Source: Pseudomonas sp. QS1027 (GTDB taxonomy: Bacteria; Pseudomonadota; Gammaproteobacteria; Pseudomonadales; Pseudomonadaceae). From it: a stretch of 64,000 nt of DNA. The notes below the pieces were generated by a model. That model had not been told where the DNA came from. It saw only the letters and a list, made by a program, of their open reading frames with translations, and searched no databases. The position numbers and the translations under genes were made by a program. How positions within the stretch are numbered: position 1 is the stretch's first letter; the number at the start of each line of letters is the position of its first letter. Below are positions 51,728-59,871 of this stretch, in pieces. Location: assembly GCF_002814235.1 (NCBI RefSeq), contig NZ_PHSU01000015.1, forward strand, positions 186,001 through 250,000, read 5' to 3'.

Positions 51728-51829
51728 ATGTCCAAGATTCTTCGGCGTACCTGGAGCCTCGTAGTCAACTTGTTACGGGTTTATCATCTGTATGAGTTTC
51801 TACGGGATCACTACGATAATCAGCGGTAA
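51728..51829 (+). CDS. Possible 33-residue small basic protein
   Basis: A frame starting MSKILRRTWSLVVNLL and ending YDNQR: a short, basic, amphipathic helix-like peptide. A GGGGG stretch lies ahead of the ATG but is a weak ribosome site. It is followed 18 bases later by an intrinsic terminator, so it would be the only content of a short transcript. I do not recognise it; it may be a small regulatory RNA rather than a protein gene. Confidence 0.3.
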   Translation: MSKILRRTWSLVVNLLRVYHLYEFLRDHYDNQR

Positions 51830-51847
51830 GGGTTATTGAAGTGGCCT

Positions 51848-51874
51848 GCCCCGGCTTCGGTCGGGGCGGGTTTT
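51848..51874 (+). terminator. Intrinsic terminator after the 33-codon frame
   Basis: GCCCCG and CGGGGC pair around GCTTCGGT, followed by GGGTTTT. Confidence 0.7.
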
Positions 51875-51889
51875 GATTCAGATCCCAGG

Positions 51890-51912
51890 GACGACTGTTG
51901 GGTCGTCTTTTT
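51890..51912 (+). terminator. Second intrinsic terminator
   Basis: GACGAC and GTCGTC pair across TGTTGG, followed by five T. It lies just 16 bases after the first terminator. Confidence 0.65.
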
Positions 51913-52056
51913 CCACGCCGAGCCAGCGACCTTTGAGAAAATCAGCGCTGAATCGCTCATCGCATTCGATTTCCCCCCCTACCGAGGTATGCTTGGGCAC
52001 GGCTCAAGTATTTCCCAGCCGCCTTTCCCGACGTACCTGCGAGCTCACGGCGTTCC

Positions 52057-52584
52057 ATGATCACCCACGTTGCCTTGTTTCTCTGCACCCTGATGGCCAT
52101 GGAAGGGGTCGGTTATCTCGCGCACAAGTACGTGATGCACGGCTGGGGCTGGTTTCTGCACCGTTCCCATCATGAGGAGCACCTGGGCGCCTTCGAGACC
52201 AACGACATCTACCTGCTGGTATTGGCGGCGGCGGCCGTCACCCTGATTGTATTGGGCAACAGTGGATACGACCCCTTGCAGTGGATGGGTGCCGGAGTGG
52301 CGGCATTCGGGATTATCTATGTCGTGGTGCATGACGGTATCGTCCACCGTTATTGGCCATTTCAGCCGTGCCCCCGTCATCCCTATTTGAAACGCCTGTA
52401 TCAGGCTCACCTGTTGCATCATGCGGTGAAGGGGCGCAAGAACAGTGTGTCGTTCGGCTTTCTGTATGCCCCACCGCTACGCACGTTGAAGAGGCAGTTG
52501 CGCGAGTCCCGTGAGGTGACTGAGCGTGGAGGGGAAGGGCGCCGTGCAGTTTGGCGGGGCGATGGCACGAGTGAGGTTGAATAA
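52057..52584 (+). CDS. CrtZ-like beta-carotene hydroxylase (fatty acid hydroxylase superfamily)
   Basis: A 175-residue di-iron membrane hydroxylase. All the histidine clusters of the CrtZ family are present: HKYVMH (about 23-28), HRSHHEEH (35-42), HDGIVH (about 105-110) and HLLHH (about 125-129), with hydrophobic segments between. CrtZ hydroxylates the beta-ionone ring of carotenoids to give zeaxanthin. No other carotenoid gene is in the window, so it either acts on imported or remotely made carotenoid or on another lipid. The C-terminal 25 residues are polar and variable. Confidence 0.85.
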   Translation: MITHVALFLCTLMAMEGVGYLAHKYVMHGWGWFLHRSHHEEHLGAFETNDIYLLVLAAAAVTLIVLGNSGYDPLQWMGAGVAAFGIIYVVVHDGIVHRYWPFQPCPRHPYLKRLYQAHLLHHAVKGRKNSVSFGFLYAPPLRTLKRQLRESREVTERGGEGRRAVWRGDGTSEVE

Positions 52585-52619
52585 AGTCGAGGCAAAAAAC
52601 GCTTCAAGGAGCTGATCGC

Positions 52620-53267
52620 GTGAAAAGCACTATCGATCACCTGGCTATCGTGGCGCCGAACCTCGATAGCGGCTGCGCGTTCGTCACTGACATTCTGGGC
52701 GTCGACCTTCAGCCGGGCGGTGCCCATCCCCGCATGGGTACCCACAACCGGCTGCTTCACCTTGGCCCCGAGCTCTATCTGGAAGTGATTGCCGTTGATC
52801 CATCTGCTGAGCGCCCCAGCCGGCCTCGCTGGTTCGGTCTTGATCAACTTGCACCCGACTCACCGGCACGCCTGGCGACATGGGTTGCGCGAACCGATGA
52901 TATCCATGCTGTCAGCGCTTTCTGCCACGACATCGTCGGGGATGTTGAGCCCATGACCAGAGGAACGTTGTCTTGGCAGATAACGATACCTGCGGACGGA
53001 AACCTTCCCCTGGGAGGGGGAGCCCCGACCCTGATCCAATGGGAACAGGCGACTCATCCCGCGAGCGCACTACAAGACAAAGGCTGTTCTCTAGTGGCTT
53101 TGGACGTCTTCCATACTGATCCGGAAAAAGTCAGAGCGGTTCTGACGGCCATAAACTTTTCGGGGCCGGTTTATCTTCATGCGCTCAAAGAAACTTCAAC
53201 TCCGTATCTGGTCGCTCATATTCAAACACCCAGCGGTTTAAAAACATTGCCGATTTCGAGTGCGTGA
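52620..53267 (+). CDS. VOC/glyoxalase-like domain protein
   Basis: A 215-residue protein with the glyoxalase-like fold of the VOC superfamily: the opening STIDHLAIVAPNLDSGCAFV with the first metal-site histidine (near 6), GTHNRLLHLGPELYLEVIAV (about 40-59), and an equivalent second half. Activity is unknown; relatives are dioxygenases or lyases. The start is GTG 52620, supported by AAGGAG. It follows the CrtZ-like gene by 35 bases and may be co-transcribed. Confidence 0.8.
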   Translation: MKSTIDHLAIVAPNLDSGCAFVTDILGVDLQPGGAHPRMGTHNRLLHLGPELYLEVIAVDPSAERPSRPRWFGLDQLAPDSPARLATWVARTDDIHAVSAFCHDIVGDVEPMTRGTLSWQITIPADGNLPLGGGAPTLIQWEQATHPASALQDKGCSLVALDVFHTDPEKVRAVLTAINFSGPVYLHALKETSTPYLVAHIQTPSGLKTLPISSA

Positions 53268-53318
53268 TTCGTACTCGGATCTGTTGCAGTCAACAGGCAT
53301 ATATGGGGCGCGTGTTTT

Positions 53319-54194
53319 CTACTGCTTCTCGTCAAACCGAACCGACCGAATGATTGCACCAATCGTGTCGAAGTCCTGATAGTAGCCTACGGTGTCGAAC
53401 AGCAACTGCGTCTTGGCGTTGTAGACGATGGCCATCAGGCAAGTGCCTCCGGCGGCATGAAAGCCGGTTTCTTCATCACCGACGCCACAAGTCTGGGTCG
53501 TTTGCATGCCTTTCCAGCCCGGGCCTTCGATAATGTCGACGGGGCTGGGCGAGTCCATGCCGGCGCTACGCATCCAGACGCCGTCTTCCTGGGAGAAGAT
53601 CATGCTGTCGGCGGCCTGTTGCAGTGTGCCGTGCTGGACGCACAGGTTGAGGGTGTATTCCTCGTTGGTCTGAGTCTTTGGCTGATTGAGGTTCAGGCAC
53701 TCCTTGTTCTTGCTGACCTTCCAGCCCTTCGGGTAGTTGAAGCTGAAGCCGGTGGCTTGGTAGGGCTTCATGTTTTTGGCCGAGGCCGGCACATCGGGCG
53801 GTCGTGGCGCCAGCGGATTGGCCGGCTCGTGCAAGGTCGCATCGTTGCGGCAGGCCGCCAGTGGGCGGGCGACGGCGTTGGTGAGGTTGTTCAAACGGTG
53901 GGTCTGGGGATCGGCGCTGGCGGTCATGCAGCCACAGCCGTAGCCGTAATGCCCATTGGTGCGCACCCATTGCGCATCGCTGAACTGCGGCCAGTCGCCT
54001 TCGGCCTGGTAGCCACCCTGACTGGCGATTTCCCAGGTGCCGTCACGGTCGGTGAGGGTGGCGTTTGCCGGGGTCGGGTTTTCGAACCAGCCGCAGCGGC
54101 GTTCGACCTTGTCGGCGGCCTGAGCAGGCAGGGCCAGGCAGGTGAGTACGAGAGTGAGCAGGGAGAGTTGGCTGTGCAGGGAGAGGCTGGGCAT
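53319..54194 (-). CDS. Exported DUF4087-domain protein
   Basis: A 291-residue protein with a signal peptide (about 1-26, end LPAQAA). The mature N-terminus is ERRCGWFENPTPANATLTDR, the DUF4087 signature, with a further cysteine-rich CGCM segment near 93. The C-terminal half (about 150-291) is a separate beta-rich domain with FSFNYPKGWKVSKNK and the end TIGAIIRSVRF, like PsbP/DUF1795-type lipid or ligand-binding folds. The function is unknown. The ATG at 54194 has AAGGA ahead; the longer frame is non-credible. Confidence 0.72.
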   Translation of the reverse strand: MPSLSLHSQLSLLTLVLTCLALPAQAADKVERRCGWFENPTPANATLTDRDGTWEIASQGGYQAEGDWPQFSDAQWVRTNGHYGYGCGCMTASADPQTHRLNNLTNAVARPLAACRNDATLHEPANPLAPRPPDVPASAKNMKPYQATGFSFNYPKGWKVSKNKECLNLNQPKTQTNEEYTLNLCVQHGTLQQAADSMIFSQEDGVWMRSAGMDSPSPVDIIEGPGWKGMQTTQTCGVGDEETGFHAAGGTCLMAIVYNAKTQLLFDTVGYYQDFDTIGAIIRSVRFDEKQ

Positions 54195-54270
54195 GGAGCG
54201 TCCTTGTCTGTGTTCATCACGTGGTGGCGTTGCACTGGAGTGGTCGCCGAAAACCGAGGTGAGCCGCGAA

Positions 54271-55449
54271 TCAGTATGTCCGCAGCGATTCCCGGCTCGC
54301 AAGGGTCTGATCGAGCAGGCGGATACTGTTGCGTCCACCGCGTTTGGACTCGTAGAGCGCAGCGTCGCCTTGTTCGATCAACGCCGTCAGACTGGCCGGC
54401 GGTTGGTCGAACAGGTTGGCTCCGATGCTCAGGGTCACCGCCTCGGGCGTGGTGAATGTTTCCGAGGCCTCCTTGTGAAACTGGCCACGTAGCGCGTTAC
54501 CCAGTTCCACAATTCGCTCACTTGAGGCGTTGCTCAGCAGGATGACGAATTCGTCCCCGCCCAGCCGTGCTGCCAGTGCATCTTTGGGCAGTGTCGAACG
54601 AATCATCCTGCTCAGGGCGATGAGCAGCCGGTCGCCGGCGGTATGGCCGTACAGGTCGTTGACCAGCTTGAAGTTGTCGATATCGATCAGCAGCAAGGCG
54701 CCCGGTCGGCTGCTTGAGACTTCATTCAGCAGAGGCGTTGCCCGCACTTCCAGGGCTCGGCGGTTGTACAGGGAGGTCAACGGATCGCGTGCGGCCAGTC
54801 GGGCTATGCGTTTCTCCCGTCGGTAGCGTTCGGTACCGGTCATCGACAGTGCGATCAGCATGATTGCCATCACGCCCTCGACCAGCGAAATCTGGATGAT
54901 CTCGCCACGGAGGGCGGCAAGATCGATCAGGCTGCCGGGGACAACTGCCGATATCGCCTTGATGAGGTAGAAAACTCCATGGATCAGCAGCACATAACGC
55001 AGCTGTACCGCCCCCACGCTCAACGACTTGCCATGGGGACGCAGGAGGAAACTGGCTCTGAGCGTCAACAGGGCTATTAGCAGCGAATTGACCAACAGCA
55101 CGACCTTCGACCATGGCTGCTCGCCCGGTAGTAACAACAGTGCCAGCCAGATGATGAAGATCAGGTACCAGGCGCGAGACAGGCGCCTTTTCGTGAAGTG
55201 CGCGACGCCCAGCAGGAAAAGCCAGTGGGCCGCCACCAGGAGGCCGTTGGCGAACCAGATGCCAATCAGCAAAAGGCCGCTACCGCGTAGCAGGGCGAGT
55301 GTCGACCCAACGGTAATCGTCGCAAAACCAGCGCTCCAGAACAGCAGCGAGGATTCACGAATACTGCGCCATTCGATTCCCAGATACAGCGCGGCGGCGG
55401 CTGCGAGGGCGATCGAGAGGGTTAGCATCGTGGGAGGATCGAGCGCCAT
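54271..55449 (-). CDS. Membrane-bound diguanylate cyclase
   Basis: A 392-residue GGDEF protein with about seven hydrophobic helices in residues 5-203 as sensor, a short linker, and the cyclase domain 215-380. GGDEF is at 297-301, and the metal site DIDNFK at 256-261. The RxxD inhibition site is absent: the equivalent positions read PKDA, so it is likely not feedback-inhibited, unlike the PAS-GGDEF protein at 12837-13850. It would make c-di-GMP in response to an unknown membrane signal. It stands alone, 76 bases upstream of the DUF4087 gene on the same strand. Confidence 0.92.
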   Translation of the reverse strand: MALDPPTMLTLSIALAAAAALYLGIEWRSIRESSLLFWSAGFATITVGSTLALLRGSGLLLIGIWFANGLLVAAHWLFLLGVAHFTKRRLSRAWYLIFIIWLALLLLPGEQPWSKVVLLVNSLLIALLTLRASFLLRPHGKSLSVGAVQLRYVLLIHGVFYLIKAISAVVPGSLIDLAALRGEIIQISLVEGVMAIMLIALSMTGTERYRREKRIARLAARDPLTSLYNRRALEVRATPLLNEVSSSRPGALLLIDIDNFKLVNDLYGHTAGDRLLIALSRMIRSTLPKDALAARLGGDEFVILLSNASSERIVELGNALRGQFHKEASETFTTPEAVTLSIGANLFDQPPASLTALIEQGDAALYESKRGGRNSIRLLDQTLASRESLRTY

Positions 55450-55731
55450 GGTCTGACTGGCCTGTAGGGTTGGCGGTGATGGGGCTCGATTGTAAGCGTT
55501 TGGGCTGATTTTTCGGAGGGGGTCGTTCTTGGTGATCAGCCAATACAGTTCAGCTTCGCGTTCCCGAAATATTTGGCCTCAAACGCTTTCTTGAATGCTT
55601 TTGGTGTCACGCTACCCTTGAGTTGTCGCTGCAAATCCAGCGACCGGGCCTGGAAACCTGCGGAACAATGGGCGCATAGGCGCCACCATCGATTAGATTG
55701 TTGGCGCTTTCTTCTAAGGTAGGAGTAGCGC

Positions 55732-55803
55732 ATGAACGTTTCGAATCAAGAACTTCAGCTTCAAGTCTCCAGCACCCACGCATTCGCCGGAGGTGCCCAA
55801 TGA
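55732..55803 (+). CDS. 23-codon leader frame overlapping the DUF3077 gene
   Basis: A short frame beginning MNVSNQELQLQVSSTHAF with a good AGGAG site (55721-55725). It ends in an ATGA overlap with the downstream gene, so its translation would couple to it. It may be a leader peptide or the remnant of a small upstream gene. Confidence 0.4.
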   Translation: MNVSNQELQLQVSSTHAFAGGAQ

Positions 55804-56078
55804 CCAACCCACCCTCAAACAAAACCCTGGGCGTCATCACCTTTTCCCAGTGCGGCTCCCAAGGCCGTGAACTGTTCCGCGTAAACCCCGGCGTTCCCAT
55901 GCTGGAAGCCATGGAGCACGCGTCCTTGCTGCTCTATTGCGCCAAAGCACTCTCCCTCGATGCCGCCCTGGAAAGCGACGGCGAGCGCTATGCCTGGGCA
56001 TCGCATTACCTGGGCGAGATGGGTAAGGCGGTCATCGATGATCTGACACAGGGGATGTTGCGGGGGGCGTCGGTGTAG
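55800..56078 (+). CDS. DUF3077-family small protein
   Basis: A 92-residue protein, recognisable as DUF3077, a small family common in Pseudomonas. The pattern LFRVNPGVPMLEAMEHASLL, then LLYCAKALSLDAALES and a final helix GEMGKAVIDDLTQG, is typical. No catalytic motif is present and the function is unknown. The ATG at 55800 has GGAGG eleven bases ahead and overlaps the leader frame's stop. Confidence 0.75.
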   Translation: MTNPPSNKTLGVITFSQCGSQGRELFRVNPGVPMLEAMEHASLLLYCAKALSLDAALESDGERYAWASHYLGEMGKAVIDDLTQGMLRGASV

Positions 56079-56144
56079 GCGGGTGACGTCCGGTTGAGGT
56101 CCAGATTGGCGGTGAGTGTTGGCAGACTCACCGCGTTATCGTTC

Positions 56145-56172
56145 TTCGCGAGCAAGCTCGGCTCCCACAGGT
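56145..56172. repeat. Single REP-like element
   Basis: TTCGCGAGCAAGCTCGGCTCCCACAG resembles one arm of a Pseudomonas REP. No inverted partner is adjacent. Confidence 0.55.
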
Positions 56173-56212
56173 GTGTGTTCGGCAATAGCCGCAATCACCA
56201 ATCTTCTACGTG

Positions 56213-56330
56213 CTACGTGCGTTGGTGAAGGATGCACAAGATCTGGATTTTCTCCATGAATCACGCGGTAAGGGGCTCTGAACGGGAGTTTGGATAGAGC
56301 TAATTTTCTTGCATCCGGCCGTTGGTACGG
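56213..56330 (-). pseudogene. Frameshifted and truncated ParE-type toxin remnant
   Basis: On the minus strand, one frame reads RKLALSKLPFRAPYRVIHG, the central part of a ParE toxin. The neighbouring frame continues EKIQILCILHQRT followed by a stop, the ParE C-terminus. A single shift near GGAGAAAAT would join them. The N-terminal half of the toxin is missing: the remnant abuts the 3' end of the antitoxin gene. So the toxin is dead. Confidence 0.65.
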
Positions 56331-56554
56331 TTCGCCCACTTGGCCTTGATGGTTTGCAGATCTGTCAGGTTACCGACCTCAGCGTCGGCGATACCCTCGG
56401 CAATTGCATTGATGTGCTGTGACTCGGACCCAAGGTAGTGGGGCGAAGCGCGGTTGAGATGCTTCTGGCAATCACGATCCGTTGCCGCTGATGACTGATC
56501 GAGTTGTTCGATCAAAACCTCGTCGACACGAAATGACAACACAGGGGAATCCAT
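56300..56554 (-). CDS. CopG/ParD-type antitoxin, orphan
   Basis: An 84-residue protein starting at ATG 56554. The beginning VLSFRVDEVLIEQLDQSSAAT is a ribbon-helix-helix DNA-binding segment. The middle HINAIAEGIADAEVGNLTDL is the toxin-neutralising tail of ParD/CopG-type antitoxins (pattern H-x-x-AI-x-EGIADAE-x-G). Its normal C-terminus has been replaced by fusion to the deleted toxin gene just downstream. It may still bind DNA. Its partner is a pseudogene. Confidence 0.72.
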   Translation of the reverse strand: MDSPVLSFRVDEVLIEQLDQSSAATDRDCQKHLNRASPHYLGSESQHINAIAEGIADAEVGNLTDLQTIKAKWANRTNGRMQEN

Positions 56555-56682
56555 AATTAGGTCCTCATCAACCGATCTATATAAATGGTGTGGCTGCATC
56601 CTCATGGATGCGTACATTTCAACCGTTAGTGGAATGGCCGGACGAACGATCCGTCTGCCTCAAACAGTAATACGAGTGGGGC

Positions 56683-57636
56683 TCACAGTCTCAGCCGTAA
56701 GGTTTCAAAAAGCTGCCGATCCTCCTTCTTCGCCGAACGCGCATGACGCCGAATGACCTGCAACAGGCAATCCGTGAAGCACTGCGCCGGCTTGCTCAGC
56801 GCGCCATTGCGGCGTGTCACGATGCTCAACTGCCTCGGTTCGAACTGTTCCTTCAGTCCCAGGGAAACCAATCGACCAAGAAAGGGCGGCGCCATACTCA
56901 CAATCGACGGTCCCCAGGTGCACATATCAGCCCGCTCGACCATCATCTGCAAAATGGCCAGCGAATGGGCGCGGACGATACGTTTCTCATCGATCTGCGC
57001 GCCATGCTGCCAGAACAGCTCCTGCATCAGCCCATCGTGCCCGTCCGGCGCATAGTTCAGCGTCCAGTCCTGCTCCAGCAATTCGTGAATCGATCGCGCG
57101 CCCTGTAGGGCATGGCCCTGGCGGACCAGCACCGACGTCTGGTAATCCAGCAAGATTTCGCTGGCAAACTCCTGGGCCGATTGCGTCGGATGCAATTGGC
57201 CAATCGCAAAATCCATGCTGCCATCGCGCAACAGCGGCTGGGCCACCGCCATCAGGCTTTCAAACAACTCCAGGCGGATCTCCGGCATTTGCTCACGAAA
57301 GGCCACCACCACTTCGGGCAAGAACGTCAGCGCGATCCACGGCGTAACCCCGACACACAGCCGCCCCTGAGCCTTACCCCGCAGGTGATCGAGTTCGGTT
57401 TGCGCATGTTCCAGCTGCTTGATCACCAACCGGGCATGAGTCAGCAACACCTTGCCGTATTCGGTGAAGCTCAAGCCACTGGGCGTTCGGGTGAACAGTG
57501 GTAGCTGTTGGCTGGTTTCAAGCTCGCGCAGGGCCTTGGTCACCGCGGCCTGGGAAATCTCCAGCGAACGCGCCGCCGCCCGGATACTGCCGGTTTCAGC
57601 ACTGGCAATCAGCGCCTGTAATTGATGCAGCTTCAT
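56683..57636 (-). CDS. LysR-family regulator of the amidohydrolase/ABC transporter unit
   Basis: A 317-residue LysR-type regulator with a N-terminal winged helix (SIRAAARSLEISQAAVTKAL, about 18-37, and FTRTPSGLSFTEYG) and an effector domain in the rest. The ATG at 57636 has AGGGTGAG ahead; the longer frame adds 14 residues without support. It is divergent from the M20 amidohydrolase gene with a 121-base shared control region, so it most likely regulates the amidohydrolase and transporter genes, probably with an N-acyl amino acid as effector. Confidence 0.9.
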   Translation of the reverse strand: MKLHQLQALIASAETGSIRAAARSLEISQAAVTKALRELETSQQLPLFTRTPSGLSFTEYGKVLLTHARLVIKQLEHAQTELDHLRGKAQGRLCVGVTPWIALTFLPEVVVAFREQMPEIRLELFESLMAVAQPLLRDGSMDFAIGQLHPTQSAQEFASEILLDYQTSVLVRQGHALQGARSIHELLEQDWTLNYAPDGHDGLMQELFWQHGAQIDEKRIVRAHSLAILQMMVERADMCTWGPSIVSMAPPFLGRLVSLGLKEQFEPRQLSIVTRRNGALSKPAQCFTDCLLQVIRRHARSAKKEDRQLFETLRLRL

Positions 57637-57659
57637 CCGCTCACCCTGGTGACAACTTG

Positions 57660-57677
57660 TGGTTGTCATCATAACCA
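57660..57677. promoter_or_regulatory. Candidate LysR operator in the divergent promoter
   Basis: TGGTT-GTCATCAT-AACCA is an inverted repeat with 5-bp arms between the LysR gene and the amidohydrolase gene, of the size and dyad type used by LysR proteins. Confidence 0.5.
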
Positions 57678-57757
57678 AACTGCCTCTCCCCAGCCCAGAG
57701 TCCCTTCCTTAAGATCCACCCCATCAACTGCTCAGATCTTGTCGAAGGGGTACAACA

Positions 57758-58927
57758 ATGGATGCCGGCCATGTCCTGCCTGGTATTGCAGCGATACAGG
57801 ATGAAATGATCGCGTTGCGTCACAGCATTCACGCGCATCCGGAGCTGGGTTTTGAAGAGTTCGCCACCAGCGAGCGTGTTGCCCAATGTTTGACCCAATG
57901 GGGCTTTCAGGTCAGCACGGGCGTCGGCAAGACCGGTGTCGTCGGTACCCTGAAAAACGGCGAAGGCCGTTCCATCGGTTTGCGCGCCGACATGGATGCG
58001 CTGCCGATTCAGGAAACCAGCGGCCTGCCCTATGCCAGCCAGATTGACGGGGTCATGCATGCCTGCGGTCACGACGGGCATACGGCGACCTTGCTGGCCG
58101 CCGCCAAGCACTTGGCCCATACCCGGACGTTCAACGGCACCCTGCAAGTGATCTTCCAGCCGGCCGAAGAAGGACTGGGTGGTGCGCGGAAAATGCTGGA
58201 GGAGGGGCTGCTCGAACGCTTTCCGTGTGATGCGATCTTTGCCATGCATAACGTGCCGGGTTATCCCGTTGGACACCTGGGCTTCTACAGCGGGCCGTTC
58301 ATGGCGTCGGCCGACACGGTGACGATCACCATCCTCGGCAACGGTGGCCATGGCGCGGTGCCGCACAAGGCGGTCGACCCGGTGGTGGTCTGCTCGTCCA
58401 TTGTGATGGCGCTGCAAAGCATCGTCTCGCGTAACGTCAACCCACAGGAAATGGCGATTATCACGGTGGGCTCCCTGCATGCCGGTAGCGCGTCGAATGT
58501 CATCCCCTCCAGCGCCCAGATGAGCCTGAGCGTGCGGGCGCTGACACCTGAAATTCGCCACCTGCTCGAAGTCAGGATTACCGAGCTGGTCCAGGGCCAG
58601 GCTGCCAGTTTCGGTGCCCGTGCCGAGATCGACTACCAGCATTGTCATCCGGTATTGATCAACCATCCCGAGCAAACCGCCTTCGCCCGCGAGGTCGCTC
58701 TGGACTGGTTGGGCGAGGAGCAACTGATCGACGACCTGCGGCCCTTCACCGCAAGTGAGGACTTCGCCTTCATCCTGGAGAAGTGCCCCGGCAGCTATCT
58801 GGTGATTGGCAACGGTGAAGGCGAGCGCGGCTGCCAGTTGCACAACCCCGGCTACGACTTCAATGACGCCTGCCTGCCGATCGGGGCGAGCTACTGGGTC
58901 AAGTTGGTCGAGCGTTTCCTGAGTTGA
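57758..58927 (+). CDS. M20-family amidohydrolase (hippurate hydrolase/N-acyl amino acid type)
   Basis: A 389-residue zinc-dependent amidohydrolase of the M20D family. It hydrolyses N-acyl amino acids such as hippurate or N-acetyl amino acids. Metal and catalytic residues are visible: GLRADMDALPI, HACGHDGH near 101-108 and FQPAEEGLGGARKM near 133-146. The dimerisation domain lies about 185-300. No signal peptide is present, so it is cytoplasmic. SD AAGGGG precedes the ATG. It is the first gene of a five-gene unit with a polar amino-acid ABC transporter, which implies import of an acylated amino acid followed by intracellular hydrolysis. Confidence 0.9.
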   Translation: MDAGHVLPGIAAIQDEMIALRHSIHAHPELGFEEFATSERVAQCLTQWGFQVSTGVGKTGVVGTLKNGEGRSIGLRADMDALPIQETSGLPYASQIDGVMHACGHDGHTATLLAAAKHLAHTRTFNGTLQVIFQPAEEGLGGARKMLEEGLLERFPCDAIFAMHNVPGYPVGHLGFYSGPFMASADTVTITILGNGGHGAVPHKAVDPVVVCSSIVMALQSIVSRNVNPQEMAIITVGSLHAGSASNVIPSSAQMSLSVRALTPEIRHLLEVRITELVQGQAASFGARAEIDYQHCHPVLINHPEQTAFAREVALDWLGEEQLIDDLRPFTASEDFAFILEKCPGSYLVIGNGEGERGCQLHNPGYDFNDACLPIGASYWVKLVERFLS

Positions 58928-58992
58928 GACGCCGTATTTTCGCGCGTCAGTCTGTACGAAACAGCGTCTTTGGTCTGAAGAGGAAAATAACA

Positions 58993-59781
58993 ATGAACAA
59001 GATGATTGCAGCTGTATCCCTGGTTTTCCTGACGGCCTCCAGCCTGGCCGGAGCGGCCGACTGGTCCGGTAAAACCTTGAAGCTGGGTGTCGATCCCACG
59101 TACCCACCGTTGGAATACAAGAACAAGGATGGCTCCCTGACCGGCTTCGGGGTCGATATCGCCGAGGCGCTCTGCGCCGAGCTGAAAGCCCACTGTGTCT
59201 GGGTGGAAAGCAGCTGGGACGGGATGATCCCGGCGCTGCTGGCGCGCAAGTTCGACGCGGTGGCGTCGTCGATGACCGTGACGCCCAAGCGCCAGGAGCA
59301 GATCGCCTTTACCGACAAGGTCTCCAATGCGCCGGCGCGGTTGGTGGTCAAGCGCGGATCAGGGCTGCTGCCGACACTCGAGTCGCTCAAGGGCAAGCGC
59401 ATTGGCGTGGAACAGGGCTCGACCCAGGAGGCCTTTGCCAAAGCCGTCTGGGGGACGAAGGGTGTGGACGTTCTGTCGTACCAGAATCAGGACCAGGTCT
59501 ACGCCGACCTGGTGGTGGGCCGACTCGACGCTTCGCTACAAGGCGCTATTCAAGCCAGTTACGGCTTTCTCGGCACCGCGGCGGGCAAGGATTATGAGTT
59601 TGCCGGGGCGACCCTGGATGATCCGACCTTTTTCGGTGTCGGCGATGGCATCGGCTTGCGCAAGAACGATGTCGAGTTGCGCGAAGACTTGAACAAGGCC
59701 CTGGCGACGATTCTGGCCAATGGCACTTACGCGCGGATCAATAAAAAGTACTTCGATTTCGACGTCTACGGCGCGAAATAA
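58993..59781 (+). CDS. Polar amino-acid ABC transporter, periplasmic binding protein
   Basis: A 262-residue binding protein of the ArgT/HisJ (SBP family 3) class. The signal peptide covers 1-23 (LTASSLAGAAD). The typical core LKLGVDPTYPPLEYKNKDGS then GFGVDIAEALCAEL (about 31-64) and WDGMIPALLARKFDAV follow. SD AGAGGA supports the ATG at 58993. A stem-loop just after its stop may stabilise its message or reduce downstream expression. It delivers substrate to the permeases encoded next. Confidence 0.92.
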   Translation: MNKMIAAVSLVFLTASSLAGAADWSGKTLKLGVDPTYPPLEYKNKDGSLTGFGVDIAEALCAELKAHCVWVESSWDGMIPALLARKFDAVASSMTVTPKRQEQIAFTDKVSNAPARLVVKRGSGLLPTLESLKGKRIGVEQGSTQEAFAKAVWGTKGVDVLSYQNQDQVYADLVVGRLDASLQGAIQASYGFLGTAAGKDYEFAGATLDDPTFFGVGDGIGLRKNDVELREDLNKALATILANGTYARINKKYFDFDVYGAK

Positions 59782-59800
59782 GCCCCTCGCTACCTTGAAT

Positions 59801-59823
59801 GGAGCGGTCGTGCGGGCCGCTCC
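59801..59823 (+). terminator. Intergenic stem-loop between binding protein and permease genes
   Basis: GGAGCGG and CCGCTCC form a 7-bp stem. No T-run follows, so it is more likely an RNA-stabilising or partial attenuating hairpin, common behind binding-protein genes. Confidence 0.5.
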
Positions 59824-59871
59824 GTTACAGCATCCCCTTCACCTCACCCTAATAAAAACAAGGAGAGTGAA

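Larger units (their letters stand above)
51035..52056. other. 1-kb gene-poor stretch with repeats and terminators
   Basis: No conventional gene is visible. Contents in order: the TM2 terminator (51277-51307), two copies of a 19-base direct repeat (51340-51358 and 51642-51660), an AT-rich patch between them, a 33-codon frame (51728-51829), and two intrinsic terminators (51848-51874 and 51890-51912). The arrangement suggests one or two small untranslated or mini-protein transcripts on the plus strand. Confidence 0.55.

Noticed and set aside
55536..55733. A 65-codon minus-strand frame upstream of the GGDEF gene
   Set aside because: Its end (TPKAFKKAFEAKYFGNAK) looks protein-like, but the frame has no ribosome site and no family match; possibly a fragment, not callable.
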